A stretch of DNA of 64,000 nt, from positions 1,751,551 to 1,815,550 of the forward strand of contig NZ_KB913025.1 of NCBI RefSeq assembly GCF_000384075.1. Direction: 5' to 3'. The translations under genes and the position numbers were made by a program. Source of the DNA: Methylovulum miyakonense HT12. Its GTDB lineage: Bacteria; Pseudomonadota; Gammaproteobacteria; Methylococcales; Methylomonadaceae. Shown here piece by piece: positions 20,413-29,331 of this stretch. Numbering within the stretch: the first letter of the stretch is position 1; the number at the start of each line of letters is the position of its first letter. The notes beneath the pieces are model-generated. The model searched no databases, was not told where the DNA came from, and saw only the letters and a list, made by a program, of their open reading frames with translations.

Positions 20413-21538
20413 CCGTGAATAGCTCGGCATTAAAAAATAAGTCTAAGCCATACTCATAAACATCATTTAATTCAGCATCCGTTAAACGTTTAATTACGGT
20501 CTGCCCGTCTTTAAAATCCGCCATATAAATAGCCAAATCATCGCGATCTTTTTCTAAAAAGGTATCGAGAATATAAGGGCTGTGCGTGGCAATAAAAAAC
20601 TGGTTGCTTTCAGAGTCGATTATTTCTCTGGCAATATGGGTGATATAAGGCGGGAAGCAATGAGTTTCGGGTTCTTCAAAAAGCAGGATCGAATTTTCAT
20701 TGGAAGCAATAGCTGCTTTAAAAAATATCAACCGTTGAAGCGTATCTGCAATCGAACTAATTGGGAATGAAATGATGCTATCTTCAGATAAAACCTTCAT
20801 CAATCTGAGTGAGTGGCTGGTTTTATCGATTAGAGGTTTCAATCCGTATTCAGCAAAAATGCGCGATAAATCTTCTCTTAATTTTTTGTTTGTTTGGATA
20901 ACTTGGAGAATATTTGAGCCAAATGGAGGTATAAGAACAGGGATGCTTCTCTCTCCTGAATAGGCGCTAGCTAAAAATTTATATTGTCTGACTGGGAAAA
21001 TTTCTCCACTAATGGTTGTTAGATTTAAGTTGTTATTCACCATTAGCTCATCATATGGTTTGGCATCATCATTTCTAAAGTTGTCACCAAAAAACTGGAT
21101 AGCAAGCAGAAAATTTTCATTGGATGAAGCATCTTCATTAGATTCGTTACTTGATAATTGGGCTAATATTTTTTTATGTACAAAATACGGGCTATCCATA
21201 TTTTCAGTATATGGATTGATATATTTAATCCGGCAACTCTTATAATGATTCCCGATTCCAAATCTAAAAAGATTTATATCTACCGAAGGAACAGCATTGA
21301 CATCTGCATCAAAAAACAGCTCGGGCACATCTTCAAAACGAATAAATTGGGTGAGTTTTTCGTTTTGATTCAGACGAAAATGACCTAAACCAAATAGCCC
21401 CAGTGCCTCCAAAATATTCGACTTCCCCACATTCGGCTTACCAATCAGCAAATTAATGCGCTTGCAATCGCTTAAGGTCACATCCTTAAGCGATTTGAAA
21501 TTAGTAATCCGAACCGAGTTGAAGAAGAAGTTTGCCAT
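20402..21538 (-). CDS. OLD/AAA_21-like ATPase
   Basis: 378 residues. An ABC/SMC-type ATPase: N-terminal IRNFKS-like strand (VRITNFKSLKDV), Walker A GKPNVGKSN at residues 33-41, Walker B SILLFEEPETH at 283-293, and the H-loop ATHSPYILD near 319. No C-terminal TOPRIM domain is fused, unlike OLD itself. It begins 2 bases after the glyQ stop and is followed by the effector candidate. Similar ATPases drive the AbiL, PARIS and Septu-type defences; which of these, if any, it belongs to cannot be decided by eye. Confidence 0.8.
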   Translation of the reverse strand: MANFFFNSVRITNFKSLKDVTLSDCKRINLLIGKPNVGKSNILEALGLFGLGHFRLNQNEKLTQFIRFEDVPELFFDADVNAVPSVDINLFRFGIGNHYKSCRIKYINPYTENMDSPYFVHKKILAQLSSNESNEDASSNENFLLAIQFFGDNFRNDDAKPYDELMVNNNLNLTTISGEIFPVRQYKFLASAYSGERSIPVLIPPFGSNILQVIQTNKKLREDLSRIFAEYGLKPLIDKTSHSLRLMKVLSEDSIISFPISSIADTLQRLIFFKAAIASNENSILLFEEPETHCFPPYITHIAREIIDSESNQFFIATHSPYILDTFLEKDRDDLAIYMADFKDGQTVIKRLTDAELNDVYEYGLDLFFNAELFTDEI

Positions 21539-21540
21539 AT

Positions 21541-22455
21541 TTATTCAGTAGTTGAATTGCACATCGGAAAACCCAAAGACTCACGCCGCGCATAATAAGC
21601 CTCTGCCACGGCACGCGATAAAGTCCTTACCCGCAAAATGTAACGTTGGCGTTCGGTGACGGAAATGGCGTGGCGGGCATCGAGCAGGTTGAAGGTGTGC
21701 GAGGCTTTTAAGACCATTTCATAGGCGGGCAGCGGCAAGCCCAGTTCGATCAATTTTTGGCATTCTTGCTCGTAAGTGTCGAAGCAGGAAAACAAAAACG
21801 GCACGTTAGCGTGGTCGAAGTTGAACGATGACATTTCCACTTCGTTTTGGTGGAACACGTCGCCATAAGTGACGACACCGTGCGGGGTGCGCGTCCAGAC
21901 CAAGTCGTACACGCTTTTTACGCCTTGCAAATACATCGCCAAGCGTTCTAAGCCGTAAGTGATTTCGCCGGTGACGGGACGGCATTCCAAACCGCCGACT
22001 TGTTGGAAGTAAGTAAATTGCGTGACTTCCATGCCATTCAGCCAGACTTCCCAGCCCAAGCCCCAGGCACCTAGCGTGGGGGATTCCCAATTGTCTTCGA
22101 CGAAACGGATGTCGTGTTCGAGCAGATCAAAACCCAGCGCGGTCAACGAACCTAAATACAGTTCTTGGATGTTGTCCGGCGAAGGTTTGAGCATGACTTG
22201 GTATTGGTAGTAATGCTGCAAACGGTTGGGGTTTTCGCCAAAACGTCCGTCAGTAGGGCGGCGCGATGGCTGCACGTAGGCGGCGTTCCAAGGCTCGGGG
22301 CCGATGGCGCGTAAGAATGTGGCGGGATGGAATGTGCCTGCGCCGACTTCTTGGTCTAGGGGTTGCAGTAAGATGCAACCTTGGTCTGACCAATAGGATT
22401 GCAGCGCAAGGATAAGTCCTTGAAAAGTAGATAAATCGTAGTTTAGACTCGACAC
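21541..22455 (-). CDS. glyQ: Glycyl-tRNA synthetase alpha subunit
   Basis: 304 residues, full length. It begins [19 protein letters not shown] and contains [18 protein letters not shown] and the [20 protein letters not shown] region, all diagnostic. It supplies the catalytic class II core. The start codon is GTG at 22455, preceded by AAAG. Its stop is 2 bases before the ATPase gene, so the invading genes use its translation and transcription. Confidence 0.97.
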   Translation of the reverse strand: MSSLNYDLSTFQGLILALQSYWSDQGCILLQPLDQEVGAGTFHPATFLRAIGPEPWNAAYVQPSRRPTDGRFGENPNRLQHYYQYQVMLKPSPDNIQELYLGSLTALGFDLLEHDIRFVEDNWESPTLGAWGLGWEVWLNGMEVTQFTYFQQVGGLECRPVTGEITYGLERLAMYLQGVKSVYDLVWTRTPHGVVTYGDVFHQNEVEMSSFNFDHANVPFLFSCFDTYEQECQKLIELGLPLPAYEMVLKASHTFNLLDARHAISVTERQRYILRVRTLSRAVAEAYYARRESLGFPMCNSTTE

Positions 22456-22589
22456 GGTGGGCTTTGTTGGGTTGAGTTAAAAAGAGGATGATTATAACGT
22501 AAAACGCAAGGCTTGGCGGGTGGGTATCGACTTTTCAAGCTAAGGAGTCGGGTCAGCTTGTTTTGACACAATAAGCTAACCCGCCAATG

Positions 22590-23054
22590 TTAATGTCCTG
22601 TATGCGGCTGGCTAGGTTCCGTCATTGCATTTCTACGCAAAGTATAGCCTTCAGCGTTTTTGCCAGTGAAACGGTTGCCGTTTTCATCCAACTGGGTCAG
22701 TGCGTTTTCGCCGACAAAATAATGACGGATGGTTGTGCCCTTTTTAGGTGTTAAATCAATCGTGTTGCTTTCGTCGCTCCAGGTAAATTTACCTTTCTCG
22801 ACAAATTCCCGCTCCGATTTACCGACGAATTGGGTCATCAAAATGTACGTCCCGTTACTGTTTAATGCCAGCGAAGTCTTAATGCCTTTGCAATCGGCGC
22901 AAGGCGTAAAGCCATAATAAACACCGGGCCAGTCGATGCTGTTTTGGGCGTGATGGGCATCATGGGATTCGGTGGCTTCGGCAAAAACGGTAGGGCTTAC
23001 CGAAAATATGGCGATGAACGAAAGTAGGGCTAGTTGTTTTTTTAATGATCGCAT
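22590..23054 (-). CDS. NlpE N-terminal-like secreted protein
   Basis: About 154 residues with a type I signal peptide (cut likely after SPTVFA) instead of a lipobox. The mature domain W-x-G-x-Y-x-G-x3-PCADCKGI and the following LALNSNGTY strand match the NlpE/copper-resistance N-terminal domain, including its C-x2-C. A His-rich segment (SHDAHHAQ) precedes it and PSQPHTGH ends it, suggestive of metal binding. E. coli NlpE signals envelope stress; a soluble version may only bind metal. The ATG at 23054 is chosen over an upstream GTG. Confidence 0.72.
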   Translation of the reverse strand: MRSLKKQLALLSFIAIFSVSPTVFAEATESHDAHHAQNSIDWPGVYYGFTPCADCKGIKTSLALNSNGTYILMTQFVGKSEREFVEKGKFTWSDESNTIDLTPKKGTTIRHYFVGENALTQLDENGNRFTGKNAEGYTLRRNAMTEPSQPHTGH

Positions 23055-23112
23055 AGTGTCCACTTAAAAGTTGATTGGTTGTGTGGGATGAGTGCAAAGA
23101 ATTTATGGCGTT

Positions 23113-23319
23113 TCAAAGATCAAAATCTGCGCGTGTCAAACCGGACTGCTTAATGATAGATTGTAGCGTGCCCATTGGGATTTCATTTTTAGGGCTAGGT
23201 ACAATGACTACCCGATTGGCCTTAACGTATTTTTGATGGCTACCTTTTTGGCTTATTTTTACAAAACCCTGTGCCAGTAGCACGGTTACAATTTCCTTTG
23301 ATGAAAGTAATTTAGGCAT
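23113..23319 (-). CDS. hicA: HicA-family toxin
   Basis: 68 residues from the ATG that overlaps the hicB end by 8 bases (ATGCCTAA). The double-stranded-RNA-binding-like fold with the catalytic histidine is seen in QKGSHQKYVK, then VVIVPSPKNEIPMGTL and KQSGLTRADF. HicA cleaves mRNA when its antitoxin is degraded. It is unusual only in order, with the antitoxin gene first. Confidence 0.9.
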   Translation of the reverse strand: MPKLLSSKEIVTVLLAQGFVKISQKGSHQKYVKANRVVIVPSPKNEIPMGTLQSIIKQSGLTRADFDL

Positions 23320-23527
23320 GTAGTGCGAACTCACCCAGCATAAATTCACTGACTTCGTGAAAATCATTGGCTGTTTGGTCGTCTTCTAAATATAAGGCCA
23401 CGGCTTCTTTCAAATTGGCTAAGGCTTCATCAATGGTTGTGCCAAAACTAGCGACTTCGATGTTTAGGGACTGGGAAACGTAATAATCCCCGTCACGATA
23501 GATAACATATTTCAAGTTTTTCATCAT
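23312..23527 (-). CDS. hicB: HicB-family antitoxin
   Basis: 71 residues, the short HicB form: a single partial RNase-H-like domain (YVIYRDGDYYVSQSLNIEVASFGTTIDEALANL) with no DNA-binding helix-turn-helix behind it. AGGAAACTTCC precedes the ATG. It should bind and neutralise the product of hicA, with which it overlaps. The pair lies downstream of lspA, separated by a palindromic repeat. Confidence 0.88.
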   Translation of the reverse strand: MMKNLKYVIYRDGDYYVSQSLNIEVASFGTTIDEALANLKEAVALYLEDDQTANDFHEVSEFMLGEFALHA

Positions 23528-23556
23528 GGAAGTTTCCTAAAAAGCTGTGTAGTTTC

Positions 23557-23635
23557 GTAGGTCGGGTTAGCGGTAGCGTAACCCGACAAAAGCAAACGGC
23601 ATGTCGGGTTACGTTATATAGCTAACCCGCCCCAC
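23557..23635. repeat. Paired-hairpin palindromic repeat overlapping the lspA stop
   Basis: Starts GTAGGTCGGGTTAGCGGTAG, closes its first hairpin with GTAACCCGAC, and after a spacer repeats in inverse as TGTCGGGTTACG...GCTAACCCG. The right end is decayed (CCCCAC instead of CCTAC). The TAG stop codon of lspA is inside the second hairpin, so the last residues of LspA (LGGAG) are encoded by the repeat. Confidence 0.8.
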
Positions 23636-24110
23636 CCAATTCGTTTTCTTTCGTCTTGCCCACGCCAAACGATTCCAACAACATCAACCCCACGCCCACA
23701 CTAATGGCGGCATCGGCGACATTAAACACCGCGAAGTGCCACGTCCCGACATAAAAATCAAAAAAGTCGATGACGTAGCCGTAGGCCAAGCGGTCTATCA
23801 AATTGCCGATAGCGCCGCCTAAAACTAGCGATAAAGCTACTGCCAACAGGGTTTCATGTTTTTGCAAACGCGCCAACCACACGCCCAAGGCTGCACTGAC
23901 AATGAGTGCCAAAGCCGCGAACAGCCAGCGTTGCCAGCCGCCCGCTTCGCTTAAGAAGCTGAACGATGCGCCTGTGTTGTGGACGTATGTCAAGTTAAAC
24001 GACGGTATCAAAGCAATGGATTCGTACAATTGCATTGTGCCGGAGATGGCGAGTTTGCTGGCTTGATCTAAGACCAATGCCAGCACCGACAACCATAACC
24101 ATTTAAGCAT
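23622..24110 (-). CDS. lspA: Lipoprotein signal peptidase (signal peptidase II)
   Basis: 162 residues from the ATG that overlaps the ileS stop by 8 bases; a longer reading would add 27 non-family residues. Four membrane helices are visible. The catalytic aspartates are in [11 protein letters not shown] and FNVADAAIS. It removes signal peptides from prolipoproteins in the inner membrane, a need met by several lipoproteins in this window. The C-terminus runs into a palindromic repeat. Confidence 0.95.
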   Translation of the reverse strand: MLKWLWLSVLALVLDQASKLAISGTMQLYESIALIPSFNLTYVHNTGASFSFLSEAGGWQRWLFAALALIVSAALGVWLARLQKHETLLAVALSLVLGGAIGNLIDRLAYGYVIDFFDFYVGTWHFAVFNVADAAISVGVGLMLLESFGVGKTKENELGGAG

Positions 24111-26916
24111 AGCGTCTGGCCTCGCCGTCACCTGCAACGTTTTCGATACAGCGTCCGCATAATTCTGGGTGTTCGGCGTGGCTGCCGACATCGGGGCGTT
24201 GATGCCAGCAACGAACGCATTTGCCGTGTTCGGACACGCGGATTTTGATTTTTACGCCGTCAATTTCACTGGCTACCGCGTCTTCTGGTGCGGCACTTTC
24301 TGGGAAAACGCTTGCATTAGACACGATGAATACAAAGCGCAATTCATCTTCCAAGGCTTGCAAATCGGCAAGGTAGGCTTCATTGCAATACAAATCAATT
24401 TCGGTATTCAAAGAAGAACCAATGTCACCTTTGGCGCGGCTTTTCTCTAGTTCTTTGCTGACATCAGGACGGATCGCCATGATTTTTTGCCAGAATTCAC
24501 GGTTCATGGTTGCGCTGTCGTCCAGCGTCGCCAAACCTTCGTACCAGGTTTCCAAGAACACCGATTCGCTGTGTTGTCCGGGCAAGAAGTGCCAGATTTC
24601 TTCGGCGGTGTAGCTGGTGATCGGCGCGAGCCAACGGGTCAAAGCTTCGGCGACATGGTACATTGCGGTTTGCGCTGAACGCCGCGCTAGGCCATCGGTT
24701 TTGGCGGTGTATTGGCGGTCTTTGATGATGTCCAAATAGAAGCCGCCCAAGTCGATCACGCAAAAATGATGGACTTTTTGGAAAACGTGCTGGAATTGGT
24801 AAGTTTCGTAAGCGGCTTTGACTTCTTCTTGCAAGAGATAGGCGCGGTCAAGCATCCAGCGGTCTAAGGCCAGCAAATCATCCGTAGCGATTAAATCTTG
24901 GGCAGGGTCAAAATCGGCTAAGTTGGAAAGCAAGAAACGCGCGGTGTTGCGCAAGCGGCGGTAGCCGTCGGATGTGCGTTCGAGGATTTCATCGGACACG
25001 CGCATTTCGCCGCGATAATCGGTGGAAGCAATCCATAAACGCAAGACGTCCGCGCCGAGATTTTTCATGACGTTTTGTGGCGGAATGACGTTGCCCTTGG
25101 ATTTGGACATTTTCTCGCCCTTGGCATCGACCGTGAAACCATGAGTCAACACGGCTTTGTATGGCGCGACATCGTTCATGGCGACCGAGGCCAATAATGA
25201 CGATTGGAACCAGCCGCGATGTTGATCAGAGCCTTCCAAATACAAATCTGCCGGAAATTGCAGTTCGCTACGTCGCTCCAAAACTGCCGCGTGGGTGACG
25301 CCAGAATCAAACCAAACATCTAGGGTGTCGGTGGTTTTATCGTAATTTTTAGCTTCATCGCCGAGCAATTCTGCCGCATCCAATTCAAACCAAGCATCTA
25401 TGCCTTTTTCTTCAATCCGTAACGCGACTTGCTCAATCAATTCTGCTGTGCGTGGGTGCAATTCGCCGGTTTCTTTGTGGATGAAAAAGGTGATTGGCAC
25501 ACCCCAAGTACGTTGACGGGAGATGCACCAGTCGGGGCGACCATTCATCATGCTTTCGATACGCGCTTGGCCCCAATCAGGAATCCATTGCACTTTTTGC
25601 ACTTCGCTCAAGGCCAGCTCGCGCAAATGGTTTTGTTCCATGGAAATAAACCATTGCGGCGTGGCGCGGAAGATGATGGGGGTGTGGTGCCGCCAGCAGT
25701 GCGGGTAGCTGTGCAGGATGGCGTGGTGGTGGACTAATTTGCCGAGCTCTTGTAACAGTTCGACGACTTCGGCATTAGCGTTAAAAACATGCTTGCCAGC
25801 GAACAATTCGGTGCTAGGCAGATACACGCCATCGTTGCCGACCGGATTGTCGATAGGCAATCCGTATTTACGTCCGACCACATAGTCTTCCTGACCGTGG
25901 CCTGGCGCGGTGTGTACGGCGCCCGTACCCGCGTCGGTGGTGACGTGGTCGCCTAGGATAATGGGCACTTGGCGGTCGTAAAACGGATGTTGCAGTAGTT
26001 GATGCTCCAAGTCCGCACCTTGGCAATCGGCAATGACGTGATAATCGTCTATGCCATAACGCAACATGACATCTTTCAGCAAGGCTTTGGCGACCAGCAA
26101 ACGTTCGGTCGGGCATTGCACTAAGTCATAGTTGAGATCGGCGTTTAAGGCTACGCCTTGGTTGGCGGGCAATGTCCACGGCGTGGTCGTCCAAATCACC
26201 ACCGACACCGGGCCGTGTCCTTCGTGTCCGTCCACATGTTGGCAACAGGCTAAAAACGCGGCTTCGTCAACGGCGGTAAAACGCACATCAATAGCAGGCG
26301 AATGTTTGTCCTCGTATTCGACTTCCGCTTCGGCCAAGGCCGAGCCGCAATCGGTACACCAATGCACAGGCTTTGCACCTTTGGCGATATGGCCTTTCGC
26401 GCTGATGTGTCCGAGCGAACGCACGATGTCGGCTTCAAATTTAAAATCCATGGTCAGATAAGGATTTTCCCAATCGCCGAAAATCCCTAAGCGGACAAAA
26501 GCTTCTTTTTGGATGGCGACTTGCTTGCCTGCATATTCGCGGCAGGCTTTGCGGAATACGGCAGGGGAGACTTTCGCCCCTGCTTTGCCGACTTTTTTCT
26601 CGACTTGCAATTCAATCGGCAGTCCGTGGCAATCCCAGCCCGGCACATAAGGCGCGTCGAAACCGCTCAGGGTTTTGGATTTGAGGATAAAATCTTTCAA
26701 GACTTTATTAACGGCATGACCGATATGGATTTCGCCGTTCGCGTACGGAGGGCCATCGTGTAAGACAAACAAAGGCTTGCCCGCACGGTTAGCGCGGATT
26801 TTTTTGTACAGCTCCAGTTGCTGCCATTTTTTCAATTGCTCCGGCTCGCGCTGGGCCAGATTGCCTTTCATCGGGAAACCGGTATTGGGGAGGTTTAGGG
26901 TTTTTTTGTAATCCAT
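24103..26916 (-). CDS. ileS: Isoleucyl-tRNA synthetase
   Basis: 937 residues, full length. Class I signatures [20 protein letters not shown] (HIGH) and [10 protein letters not shown] (KMSKS) are present, with the editing CP1 domain between them ([26 protein letters not shown]). The C-terminal zinc finger reads CVRCWH and CGRC. It sits in the conserved ribF-ileS-lspA row, here parted from ribF by 1.3 kb of toxin-antitoxin genes. Confidence 0.97.
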   Translation of the reverse strand: MDYKKTLNLPNTGFPMKGNLAQREPEQLKKWQQLELYKKIRANRAGKPLFVLHDGPPYANGEIHIGHAVNKVLKDFILKSKTLSGFDAPYVPGWDCHGLPIELQVEKKVGKAGAKVSPAVFRKACREYAGKQVAIQKEAFVRLGIFGDWENPYLTMDFKFEADIVRSLGHISAKGHIAKGAKPVHWCTDCGSALAEAEVEYEDKHSPAIDVRFTAVDEAAFLACCQHVDGHEGHGPVSVVIWTTTPWTLPANQGVALNADLNYDLVQCPTERLLVAKALLKDVMLRYGIDDYHVIADCQGADLEHQLLQHPFYDRQVPIILGDHVTTDAGTGAVHTAPGHGQEDYVVGRKYGLPIDNPVGNDGVYLPSTELFAGKHVFNANAEVVELLQELGKLVHHHAILHSYPHCWRHHTPIIFRATPQWFISMEQNHLRELALSEVQKVQWIPDWGQARIESMMNGRPDWCISRQRTWGVPITFFIHKETGELHPRTAELIEQVALRIEEKGIDAWFELDAAELLGDEAKNYDKTTDTLDVWFDSGVTHAAVLERRSELQFPADLYLEGSDQHRGWFQSSLLASVAMNDVAPYKAVLTHGFTVDAKGEKMSKSKGNVIPPQNVMKNLGADVLRLWIASTDYRGEMRVSDEILERTSDGYRRLRNTARFLLSNLADFDPAQDLIATDDLLALDRWMLDRAYLLQEEVKAAYETYQFQHVFQKVHHFCVIDLGGFYLDIIKDRQYTAKTDGLARRSAQTAMYHVAEALTRWLAPITSYTAEEIWHFLPGQHSESVFLETWYEGLATLDDSATMNREFWQKIMAIRPDVSKELEKSRAKGDIGSSLNTEIDLYCNEAYLADLQALEDELRFVFIVSNASVFPESAAPEDAVASEIDGVKIKIRVSEHGKCVRCWHQRPDVGSHAEHPELCGRCIENVAGDGEARRYA

Positions 26917-26947
26917 TTTTTATGAGCTCTTGTCTTTTTATAATTTT

Positions 26948-27217
26948 TTAATACACATCATCATGAGTGCCAATGTCAATTAGCAGAACTTTATCATCGG
27001 TAACAAATTTAAATATCAGTCGGTACTCATAATTGATACTGAACGATGAGCAACCTTTTAAATGACCGCTCAAGCTATGTGTTTTTAATGAGGGATGAAA
27101 TGGTTGTTCTGTAAATAATCGTAAACGGTCTTTGAAGCGGCTGATTAGTTCGGGATGTTTCTTTTGCCATTTTTTTACTGACCGGACAAACGCTTCATCC
27201 CAAATTAGCTCAATCAT
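26948..27217 (-). CDS. RelE/YafQ-type mRNA interferase toxin
   Basis: 89 residues. The compact RelE fold is visible in WDEAFVRSVKKWQKKHPE, the LRLFTEQPFHPSLKTHSLSG strand and YRLIFKFVTDDKVLLIDIGTHDDVY with the C-terminal H-D/Y catalytic type. It should cleave mRNA at the ribosome when free. Its ATG overlaps the upstream antitoxin stop by 8 bases (ATGATTGA). Confidence 0.85.
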   Translation of the reverse strand: MIELIWDEAFVRSVKKWQKKHPELISRFKDRLRLFTEQPFHPSLKTHSLSGHLKGCSSFSINYEYRLIFKFVTDDKVLLIDIGTHDDVY

Positions 27218-27428
27218 CTTCTAATGCACCGAACAAATCATCGATAGTTCCGATTGTCACGTTGCCATCTGTATAATTGAATTCAGCTTCCTTAATTCGT
27301 TTGCTAAGCTGGTTTCTTTGTTGTTCATGAATGCGATGATGAACAACCTCGGCAATATAACTTTGTTCATCCAGCGATAAAGTGGAAATATGGCTTAATA
27401 TGTCATTAATAGAGGAAGATTGTTGCAT
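27210..27428 (-). CDS. Antitoxin of the RelE-type pair
   Basis: 72 residues starting at the ATG at 27428, which has GAGG 7 bases upstream. Helical throughout, with a STLSLDEQSYIAEVVHHRIHEQ middle typical of addiction-module antitoxins that begin with an LSxxEQ helix, and an acidic end (DDLFGALEDD) that would wrap the toxin. I see no separate DNA-binding motif. The call depends on the overlapping toxin. Confidence 0.72.
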   Translation of the reverse strand: MQQSSSINDILSHISTLSLDEQSYIAEVVHHRIHEQQRNQLSKRIKEAEFNYTDGNVTIGTIDDLFGALEDD

Positions 27429-27666
27429 TTGTTGCCTCGTTATCCAAGTGCCTAAAATCATTGTTAATCAATTGCATGTCATCTAAAAAAATCCGGTCAG
27501 TCTGACTATTTTTTAATTGTTCGATTTTGTGGGCTTTATCTTTTTGACGTGATTCTTTACATAACAGAATGACTTCCATCAGTTGGTTTTCTTCAATGTT
27601 TTCAGGGGATTCAATCACGATTTTATGGTCGTTAGGCACTCGTTTAAATTGTCTTAATGCGATCAT
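27406..27666 (-). CDS. Small protein, antitoxin-like N-terminus, unknown
   Basis: 86 residues from the ATG at 27666, preceded by AAGGA. Its opening (MIALRQFKRVPNDHKIVIESP, then NQLMEVILLCKE) resembles the AbrB-like swapped-hairpin start of many antitoxins. The rest is polar with no match. It overlaps the next antitoxin by 23 bases and has no toxin of its own directly behind it, so it may be a third member of the operon or the remains of another pair. Confidence 0.5.
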   Translation of the reverse strand: MIALRQFKRVPNDHKIVIESPENIEENQLMEVILLCKESRQKDKAHKIEQLKNSQTDRIFLDDMQLINNDFRHLDNEATNATIFLY

Positions 27667-27718
27667 TTCCTTCTCCAAACGTTGAAAGTGGATAAGCCAT
27701 CCAAGTGGCAGACGCAAG

Positions 27719-28051
27719 TTACAGAATTTCAATACAATCTTTGTTGTCACGAATTAATGTCCGCTCAATGGCGCCGCAATTATCTAACAAGGTTTTAATA
27801 ATGGGTGATTTAGATTGGTTGCCCATTTTTAGCCATATTATTTTTGGCGATTGCCCAAAGACTAGGTTCATTTCGTAAAAATCTGCATCCTTGGTGGCGA
27901 TGACATAATCATGGAAAATGGCATATTCACCAATAGTTTTGTCGCTTACTTGCTCAAGGCTGATTAATGCCACTTGGGTCGAGTTAGGGTAGCTGTCCTG
28001 AATAAACGGCACTATCCGTCTTGATAGGTTTTCGTCAAGCAGCAATTTCAT
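27719..28051 (-). CDS. DUF5615 PIN-like toxin
   Basis: 110 residues. It begins MKLLLDENLSRRIVPFI, which carries the first PIN-type acids (DEN), and continues with YVIATKDADFYEM, the second acidic cluster; SPKIIWLKMGN closes the core. These features define the DUF5615 (Mut7-C-like) nuclease fold, a frequent partner of DUF433 antitoxins. The start overlaps the upstream gene by 4 bases (ATGA). Confidence 0.85.
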   Translation of the reverse strand: MKLLLDENLSRRIVPFIQDSYPNSTQVALISLEQVSDKTIGEYAIFHDYVIATKDADFYEMNLVFGQSPKIIWLKMGNQSKSPIIKTLLDNCGAIERTLIRDNKDCIEIL

Positions 28052-28281
28052 GAGGCGCTGATTAGAACCGAATTCAGTTCCCTGTCTGCCGCGAATAATA
28101 AGCAAGCGGTTATGTCGTCATGGGTCAGCTCAGGGAAATCGGCGATGATTTCTTCATGGCCCATTCCTTCCGCTAGCCAGGACAGCACGTCATAAACGGT
28201 TATCCGCAAACCTCGGATGCACGGTTTGCCTCCGAGTTTGCCGGGTTCTAAGGTAATGATGTTGTGATAATCAATGGCCAT
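28048..28281 (-). CDS. DUF433 antitoxin
   Basis: 77 residues. The motif GKPCIRGLRITVYDVLSWLAEGMGHEEII is the winged-helix signature of DUF433, followed by FPELTHDDITACLLFAADRE. It would bind its promoter and the PIN-like toxin encoded next. It is the first of five overlapping or close-packed small genes inserted between ribF and ileS. Confidence 0.88.
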   Translation of the reverse strand: MAIDYHNIITLEPGKLGGKPCIRGLRITVYDVLSWLAEGMGHEEIIADFPELTHDDITACLLFAADRELNSVLISAS

Positions 28282-28311
28282 AGCCTGTCTCGTCTAGTTG
28301 GGATGATAAAA

Positions 28312-29247
28312 TTACGGAACGTCCGCAAAAAACGCCTTAGCCACTTTTACATCATCAATAATCTGCGCTTTTAATGCTTCCACCGACGCAAACCGCATTT
28401 CATCGCGGATTTTCTGTTTGAAATGCACTTCCACATACCGCCCGTATATCTCGCGGTCAAAATTAAACAAATGCGTTTCTAGTATCACTTTGGAGCTACC
28501 GTCAACGGTAGGACGAGTGCCGACGTTGGCGATGCCGTAGACCGCTTGGTCATCAATACCCGTCATGGTGACGGCGAACACGCCGTTGACGGGCGTATTT
28601 TTGCGGAACAGTTTGATGTTGGCGGTTGGATAACCTAGGGTGCGTCCCCGTTTGTCGCCGTGAGCGACACGCCCGCAAATCGAGTAACTGTGTCCTAACA
28701 AGCGTTCCGCTTGCGCCAAATCGCCCGCCGCCAGTGCGTCGCGGATTAAGGTGCTGCTGACACGGTAACCTTCGACCACATACGAGCCAGTGTCTTCCAC
28801 GCTAAAGCCGTGTTTCTGGCCTTTTTCTTTCAACAAAGCAAAATTACCGCGACGGGCTTTGCCAAAATGAAAATCATCGCCGATCACCAAATGTTTGATG
28901 TTGAGTTTTTCCAGCAAAATCTCATCCACAAATTGCTCGGCATCGACATTGGCGAATTGGCGGTTAAAACGCGCAATCAGCAAATAATCCACGGGCAACC
29001 CGCTGAAGCGGATGACTTTATCGCGCAAGGCACTGAGGCGTGACGGCTCATTGTCCTTTAAAAAATATTCCAGCGGTTGTGGTTCAAAAATCATGATGAC
29101 TACGGGTAGCCCCAGGGTTTCGCCACGCGCCACCAGTTTTTTGATAACCGCGCGGTGGCCTAAATGCAAGCCGTCAAAATTGCCTATCGTCAGCACACAG
29201 CCATCCACAAACGGTTTTAAGTGTGCCAATCCTCTAATTAATTGCAT
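28312..29247 (-). CDS. ribF: Bifunctional riboflavin kinase/FMN adenylyltransferase
   Basis: 311 residues. The adenylyltransferase half has TIGNFDGLHLGHRAVI and the SSTLIRDAL motif; the riboflavin kinase half has GRTLGYPTANI and YGIANVGTRPTV, ending with the LETHLFNFD strand. It makes FMN and FAD. I start at the ATG at 29247; twelve further codons upstream are open, including a GTG four codons before. It lies 84 bases after murJ, as is usual. Confidence 0.95.
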   Translation of the reverse strand: MQLIRGLAHLKPFVDGCVLTIGNFDGLHLGHRAVIKKLVARGETLGLPVVIMIFEPQPLEYFLKDNEPSRLSALRDKVIRFSGLPVDYLLIARFNRQFANVDAEQFVDEILLEKLNIKHLVIGDDFHFGKARRGNFALLKEKGQKHGFSVEDTGSYVVEGYRVSSTLIRDALAAGDLAQAERLLGHSYSICGRVAHGDKRGRTLGYPTANIKLFRKNTPVNGVFAVTMTGIDDQAVYGIANVGTRPTVDGSSKVILETHLFNFDREIYGRYVEVHFKQKIRDEMRFASVEALKAQIIDDVKVAKAFFADVP

Positions 29248-29331
29248 GTTCCGATTCACGCCTTGGCTGGTGGCATCCATCAACGCATAGTGTCCAGTGA
29301 AGTAATTTTGGGGTCACGTGAACGGCAGTCT

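Noticed and set aside
27719-28281. CRISPR-associated or restriction nuclease reading of the PIN-like gene
   Set aside because: The 4-base overlap with a DUF433 gene and the DUF5615 pattern fit a toxin-antitoxin pair; no repeats or cas genes are near.
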